In this document: positions 58,400 through 64,000 of the stretch, piece after piece
Layout of the letters: each line of letters begins with the position of its first letter
Position numbering within the stretch: position 1 is the first letter of the stretch
From: Rhinolophus ferrumequinum
Taxonomy: Eukaryota; Chordata; Mammalia; Chiroptera; Rhinolophidae
Reading direction: 5' to 3'
NCBI RefSeq assembly: GCF_004115265.2
Contig: NW_022680356.1
Location: 1,743,001 to 1,807,000 of the forward strand
Length of the DNA: 64,000 nucleotides
Notes under the pieces: generated by a model
What the model saw: only the letters and a program-made list of their open reading frames with translations
What the model was told of the DNA's origin: nothing
Database searches by the model: none
Translations under genes and position numbers: made by a program

Positions 58400-61200
58400 C
58401 TGATTAAATCCTTCGGCTGCCAGCCCTGTGCCCGCCCTAATTCCAGCTGCCAGGCCAGCAGGGGGCAGAGAGGCCACAGCTTGCCCAGATTTGCAACTGG
58501 GACCGCTGTGTCAAAGTGGCACCTGACAAACAGCACCCAGTGGCCTAGTGGAGCCTGTGGCCTGTGACCACTGCACCCAACCCTGCCTGCACTGGGGAGG
58601 GGGGCTGGACTGAACCCTTGCCGACAACCCCCAGTGTCCAGGGCTTCCAAGCAGCAGGCTTATGCAGCCTCTCACGCTCCCAGCCTCACAGCTGCAGCTG
58701 GGCTGGGGTGGGAACTGGACGACACAGGGACACGTAGTGACACCCAGGCTCCACACTGCCCCAGCTCAGCCCTTCCCCCTTGTGAAGCAGCTCAGGTCCC
58801 CCTGGAGTCTGAGGTATTCCAGCTGAGCTCTGGCTGCTCTGAAGTTGGAGGGACCTGCTCCTCCCCAGGGAAATCAAAGGCAGGACCCAGCACCCTGAGC
58901 CGGTACGAGCACCTCTCCCACCTGGCCTGCCGGAGGGCCAGGGGCCCCAGAGCATGGCTGCGGGGCCACGAATTACCCCCACTTGCCAGAAAGGGAGGAC
59001 CTTTTCAGTCTCTAGGCTGTTCCAGGCCCCTTGCAGCCACAAGGGTCCACAGAGCCTGCAGGCCCCATGAAGAGCCAGAACCGGCCCCGGGGAAGCAGAA
59101 GTCAGAGGTCAGCAGGAGGCAGAGGGAGGCTCAGAGAAGGGGGAGTGAGTCACTGAGGACCCGGAAGTGGGAAGGGCCAGGAGAGGGGAAGGATGGAAAA
59201 GAAGAGAGGGATGAGGGGGGCAGTGGGATCCCAGGGGTAAAGGGTAGGTATTAAGGGGGCGTGCATGACTTGCCCTTTGAAATCACTGCTAATCAATACA
59301 TGGCCACAAGGCCAAGCCAAGGGCAGGAGCCTCTGGCCAAGGGCCTGGGAGGGTGTGAGAAGATCAGAGCCAGTGAGCCCTAGGGAGGTTGCAAACTGAC
59401 ATCCAGGCCCCTTCTAGGCCTGGCCTTGTGACAACTTCCTTCCCCACACCACTGGATGGATGCAGGAGCACAAAGAATCCCAGAATCTAATTTTAGCCCC
59501 CTGCTTTCCCTGCTAACAGAGAGCAAAGCTGGGAGGGTGGGAGCATTCCCCCAACGGCACATTCCCCACCCCCACCCCACCCCCGCCCAGGTCCTGCTCT
59601 AACGGTGGTGCTATCAGGCAGGGAGATCACCCCCAAGCTGGGGTCTTTGCAGCGCAGGGGCTTTGCTGGCCTGGGAAGGGCCTGGGCCTGCTCCCATGTT
59701 GAGGGAGTAGTCACTGAGGGCCAGGGAGTGACACAGTTGAGATTAGACTGAGGTCATCTCGGCTCTAGATGACCTCAGACAAGATCCTCAACCCCCCTTG
59801 GCCTCAGTTTTCTCACCTGTAAACAGGGGTAGTAAAGGTTCCGATCTCAGCTGGTGCACAACAGGCACAGGTCCTAATGACCCAGAGCTGCCGTTAATCC
59901 CCTCGCCACTTCCCATCTCAGACTGATCGGTCATGCCAGACCCCGTCTGCCGCTGCACTAAGGGCAACGGCGAAGATAACATCCCAGTGTGTCTGGGAAC
60001 CCGACTCTGAGAACAACTGACTCATTCCAGGGACCTCAGCATCTGGACCTTCCAGGAGCTGGGACCCAGCCCTGCCCAGGGGCAGCCCGACTAGTGGTGG
60101 CAGAAGCAGGCATGACCCTGGCCTCCCCACCACCTCCTGCTGTGGTTTTCACCGGCACAGAAATGCCACTCCAGCCCTGTCACCCGCAACCAACAGGCCC
60201 TCGCAGTAGAACTCCCAGCCAGCACCAGGGCGGCGAAATATTGCCTAGTACCAACTCCAGGGGGTCAAATGCCGGCAGCAATGCCATTGGCAGGAGGTAG
60301 CTGGGCAGGGTCGCACACCCCCCTCCCAGCAGCATGCCCCCCAAACACCAGATGGAGATCACGCAGAGGACGGGGAGGGGGACAAAGGCCTGGTGAACAC
60401 ACGAGGCCCCTGTACCTGCGCCTCAGTGGCAGGTCAGCCAGCCCTCCTGCCACGGCACCTTCTGAGAAGGCGGGTCGGGGTGCCTCGTGCAAGAAAGCTC
60501 CAAAGAAGAATTTCCAGCAGCCCGAATTTCTCAGCAGCTGGCCTGATGCAGGGGCTGGGTCTCAGCTCCCTGTCCAGGGTGTCCCCAGTGGCCTAAGTAC
60601 CAGATTCTTACAGAGTGAGGGCAGTTGGGGAGAGGGCGTCTGCCTAAACTCCCCGTCTTCTCTTCAATTGGTGCCTTCCCTTGATCAAGGTCATCTTAAG
60701 ACAGGGGTCTCCAGAAATAGAAGTGCCGGGCCAAGATGGCTCACAGCCACCTGGGGGACTGCCAAGTCTCCCTGCTTGCCTGCTATCCCCGCCCTCACCG
60801 CCAAGGTGTTGGCTGGGACTTCTCCTGGTAGGACAGCTGCACCTCCCCACCCATCTCTGCTGCTCTGGGCCCACCTCCTCCAACCACTAACACTCAGGTG
60901 GGCTCCGGATGCAATCAGAAGCAGGTGCTGCTCACACAGAACAGCAGGAAGGGTGAGAGAGGAGGAGGCCCAGCCGAGAGCCCGCAGTCCTGCGATCCAG
61001 CTCAGCTGTGTGGCCCTAGGCACATCCCTGGGACTCTGCTCCGCAGGTTCTGAGAACTGAATAAGGCAGCAAAATGAAGCTGAGCTGAGCCTAGCACAGG
61101 ACCTGGCCCATGGTGGACTGTCAGGTGGCCATGTTCCAAATATGGGCCCATCATTCCTGAATCTGGCTGCAACCTCTCAGTATGGAGATGTGGTGTGTGG
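58400..61200. other. Intergenic, no gene seen
   Basis: GC-rich unique sequence with long chance frames (up to about 260 codons at 60269-61060) that lack recognisable protein or splice structure. Antisense MIR cores are near 59780-59860 and 60985-61075. Confidence 0.4.
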
Positions 61201-61204
61201 GACA

Positions 61205-61335
61205 GATTGGGTTCCAGACCCAGTTCTACCACCAAGTGGCCTGTGGAGGGGAGGGGGGGCAGGGTCCGAGGCAAGTTATCTCTCTCTGGGCCTCAGTCTT
61301 TCCTTTAATAAAACGCAGGGATCGGACTGGGACAT
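61205..61335 (-). repeat. MIR SINE relic
   Basis: 'ggttccagacccagttctac', 'gcaagttatctctctctggg' and 'cctcagtctttcctttaat' mark an antisense MIR. Confidence 0.6.
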
Positions 61336-61544
61336 CAGGAATGGAAACCCAGTGAAATGCATACCGTAACTTACAAATCCTATGGCAGTGACAGACATGA
61401 GCAGTCGATCACAGCACCGCTGCCTACTGAATTCAGCCTAGATGTGGCTCAGAATCACCACACAGCCAGGCCACTGAATGAGAGCTGCAGCCAGAGACCC
61501 GACTACAATTCTTCAGCACCTGATTTCATGGCGTTGTGATTCAG

Positions 61545-61645
61545 GGACCCAGCTGAATGACCCTGAGCCTCAGTTTCCTCTTCTGTAGAGTGGCCACACC
61601 CAGCAAGGTTGTGAGGAGCTAATGAGATCATGCATTCAGAATGGG
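61545..61645 (-). repeat. MIR SINE relic
   Basis: 'tgaccctgagcctcagtttc' followed by 'ctcttctgtagagtgg' and 'gttgtgaggagctaatgaga' mark an antisense MIR. A further partial MIR start is visible at 61740-61790 ('gtgtggtgtagtggaaagag'). Confidence 0.6.
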
Positions 61646-62439
61646 CTGTCAATAGTCCAGTTCATAGGGGCAATTTTCTGCCACCATCTCCAGAGACTGA
61701 GCCCGTGGGCCCACCCCTTGCAGACTCTCAGGCAACACGGGACAGTGTGGTGTAGTGGAAAGAGCTTGGGCCTGGATGACAGGTGAGGTCATCAGACAGA
61801 GTGCCCGAAGAATAATCAACTCAGTAACCAGTCAGGTGGACTATTCTGATCTGCCCTCGTCAGGCTTCAGGGACTTCAAGGTGGACGCCAGCGGGTGGGA
61901 AGGGCTGGGAGCCCCTCAGGGCAGGGCCTGGCTTTCTTGGTAAGTCTTCAGTGGAGCTCCACGTCCCCAAGTGCACCTACATTTGTGGATACATGGAGTC
62001 TCCCCTGAAGAGGCCATGGCACCGGGAAGTGTGAATCCTGGGTCACGGTGGAGGGGGGGTGAGCTCACACCTCCAGCCCCTGCGGCCTCACTGTCCTCCC
62101 CCACCTTCCCCTCTCAGTCCTCACCCCCCCTGGTCAGCCATTGGCACCCCCCTACCACGCCCCAGCCTCCTGCTGGCCCTGCATCCGCCTGCTGTCTGGC
62201 CTAAGACAGACAGGAGGCCTGGTGGACTGGACTCCTAACCAGACTCACAGGGTGGCTCTGGGGCCTCAGGGGCTCATCCGGAGATCAGGAGACGCCAGCC
62301 CTGACATCCTAACTGAATCTCAGTGTGAGACAGTCTGAAGTAAATCAGCTCTGCTCGCTCTCGTGCCCTCACTGAAGGCGGCAGCAGCTTGCAGTGTTCC
62401 GCAGTGCCCGTCCTTCCCGTGTGAATGGGGTCTGGCCAC

Positions 62440-62705
62440 CTCCGCGGCCCCCACAGCTATACCTCATCTCCCAGCAGGGCCAATTTCCCGTTGACTCTCA
62501 AACTGTCAACTCCACCACACACAGCAGCCTTTGAATGCTGTTCCCCTGCCCGAAACACCTTCCTATCTCGCCTCAGGTGTACTCCTGCTCTTCCCCCAAA
62601 ACCCAGCCCAAAGGAAACCTCCTCTAGGAAGCCCCCCACTTTGTCCTTCTCCAAGCAGCCAGTCTCAGACTTCTCTGGCCATTCCCTGCTCCACTGACTT
62701 GTAAT
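62440..62705. repeat. L2 LINE relic
   Basis: 'gaatgctgttcccctgcccg', 'acaccttcctatctcgcctc' and 'cctcctctaggaagcccccc' follow L2 3'-part wording. Confidence 0.6.
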
Positions 62706-62879
62706 GAGGAATAAGGGATGATGCGAGGACAAAGGAAGCAGGCAGCTGGGTGGGTACCCGCCAGCCACGCCTGGAGGCGGGGAGGGCAACTGGCCCTGGG
62801 AGGGATCCAATGCTGAGTTTGCTACCCGTAGCTGAGGAATAACTACTCCCTGCAGCCCTTGGGCGACGAGGACACAGAG

Positions 62880-64000
62880 TGCTTATTACAAAATATCCTT
62901 TATTTATAAAATAGCTCAGGCTTTTAAAAAAAGACCTGCATATCACAAGGGGGCCAAGGCAATAATAGCAGGGGTCCTCCAGGGCACATGCGAGACCAGT
63001 CAGATGTCACAGGTCAGCCCCTCCCCTGGACCACCTTCCCAGCTCCACCCCAGGGCAATGCCCTATCTTCACACTGACACCACGGGATGAGCTGGATAGC
63101 CCCCCTCCCAAGGAGGGGTTCTGATTGATCCCCTCCATTCTCTCCACCCTAGAAAACGCTCTTATCACTCCTCTCAATCTGACCAGGTTCATTGATGTGC
63201 CAACAGTGCCCTGCCGCTCTGCCCCACCCCCAGCTAAGATGCCCACTGGCTTATGTTTGAAGTCAGGCACTCCCACGGGGAACACAGGAAACATCCTTCA
63301 TGTGCTCCCAATTGTCTGTGTGCCAGCATCTGGGGTGGGGGAGAGAACCAGGAGGGCGAGGCCCCTGGAGCCCCGACGATGGGGTGAAGCCACACGGCTG
63401 GGTCAGACGGGCCAGTTGGCATCCACCCGGGGCAGGATCAGTTGTGCGTCACAGGGACCCATTTGGGGCTTGGAGCCCTGCCTTGCATGCCAGTGAGAGG
63501 CTCCCCCAAGGATCCACCGGGCCCTTGCTCACCTGCTCCACCCCTGTACCCTGCCTGGGAGCTCTGTCACTGGCCACAGGCTCTCGTGTCAGACCATTCC
63601 CAGGGTGTGGGTATTTTTAGCTATCTCGAGGAAACAATCTGCCTGCTTGATGACAAAAGACTTCCCCCCATTGGCCCAAGCCACAGAAAACCCTGTTGGT
63701 GTTGCAGGTGAAGTGTCAAGAAGTTGTCATGCACATAATAACTCAAACGTCTGCAGGCACAAGAACATATTCTCAAAGTAATCCTTTAACTGCAAGAGGG
63801 GTTCTGTCTGCCACTCCCAGTTTGGGGTAGGAATTCACACACTCCAGGCACAGAACAAAAGTCTACAGGAAGACAAGTGGTGGTAAACACAGAGAAAGGG
63901 GACTTTTATATCACCACCTGATCGCATTTTCTGCTCCTCTAGTGCGTTTCCCCATGGAGCTCAAAGCTTTCTGCAACGCCTTTCATCTCCCTGCAGCAAG
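62880..64000 (-). other. Candidate 3' UTR of a minus-strand gene, possibly ADRA2B
   Basis: On the minus strand a canonical AATAAA lies at 62899-62904 in an AT-rich setting, and more than 1.1 kb of repeat-free sequence lies upstream of it up to the window edge. In other mammals the single-exon ADRA2B gene follows GPAT2 on the same strand and has a long 3' UTR, so this is the expected place for its 3' end. No ADRA2B coding sequence is in the window. The link is synteny plus a poly(A) signal, not a match I can verify. Confidence 0.35.

Noticed and set aside
58634-59254. 206-codon plus-strand frame
   Set aside because: GC-rich chance frame with a purine-rich end; no recognisable protein.
60269-61060. 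263-codon plus-strand frame
   Set aside because: No known domain, no codon pattern of a real gene, and it passes through a MIR relic.
17780-62870. An undescribed multi-gene system in the gene-poor part
   Set aside because: No frame there shows splice-consistent conservation or domain similarity; what I see is repeats and unique intergenic DNA.
62880-64000. ADRA2B coding sequence in the window
   Set aside because: No long receptor frame is present; only a possible 3' UTR can be argued.
1-64000. CRISPR arrays, prokaryotic operons, phage or integron structures
   Set aside because: The window is clearly vertebrate nuclear DNA with introns and mammalian repeats; no spaced direct-repeat arrays were seen.

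Overview
This is mammalian nuclear DNA: two multi-exon genes with GT-AG introns, CpG-island promoters, and many MIR, L2, old L1 and hAT relics. One tRNA-derived SINE (39435-39828, minus strand) resembles, from memory, the Rhin-type SINEs of yinpterochiropteran bats such as Rhinolophus and Hipposideros. I therefore suggest a bat of that group, at moderate confidence. The gene order matches the KCNIP3-FAHD2-GPAT2-ADRA2B neighbourhood known from other mammals.

Left part (1-17.7 kb). FAHD2 lies on the plus strand. It has a CpG promoter and a non-coding first exon near 0.6-1.05 kb, then seven coding exons from 1434 to 5439 that give an intact 314-residue protein. GPAT2 lies tail to tail on the minus strand. 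Its 21 coding exons run from 15305 down to 5910 and join without a frame break into 799 residues. A second CpG-rich region at 16.8-17.65 kb is its probable promoter. The two transcript ends are only about 200 bp apart. FAHD2 is a predicted FAH-fold metal-dependent hydrolase or decarboxylase. GPAT2 is a mitochondrial acyltransferase homologue linked to the germline piRNA pathway.

Right part (17.7-64 kb). I could support no protein-coding gene. It is an intergenic stretch of unique sequence with L1 3' ends (one with a 5' inversion), L2 and MIR copies, hAT relics, LTR-like relics, a lineage SINE inside an older LINE-like element, an unexplained 250-bp direct duplication, simple repeats and a few motif-dense patches that could be regulatory. 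A minus-strand AATAAA at 62899-62904 followed by repeat-poor sequence may be the 3' UTR of ADRA2B, whose coding exon would lie just past the right edge.

I found no new multi-gene system. The most interesting items are small. They are a GPAT2 intron made almost wholly of a GC-rich minisatellite that stays open in frame, a 59-bp tandem duplication that copies a GPAT2 splice donor, a 260-bp sequence present both just upstream of the GPAT2 start and inside its intron 5, and an unclassified duplicated block at 38.5 and 40.8 kb. All exon boundaries were set by reading splice sites and comparing with human proteins from memory. No search was run.
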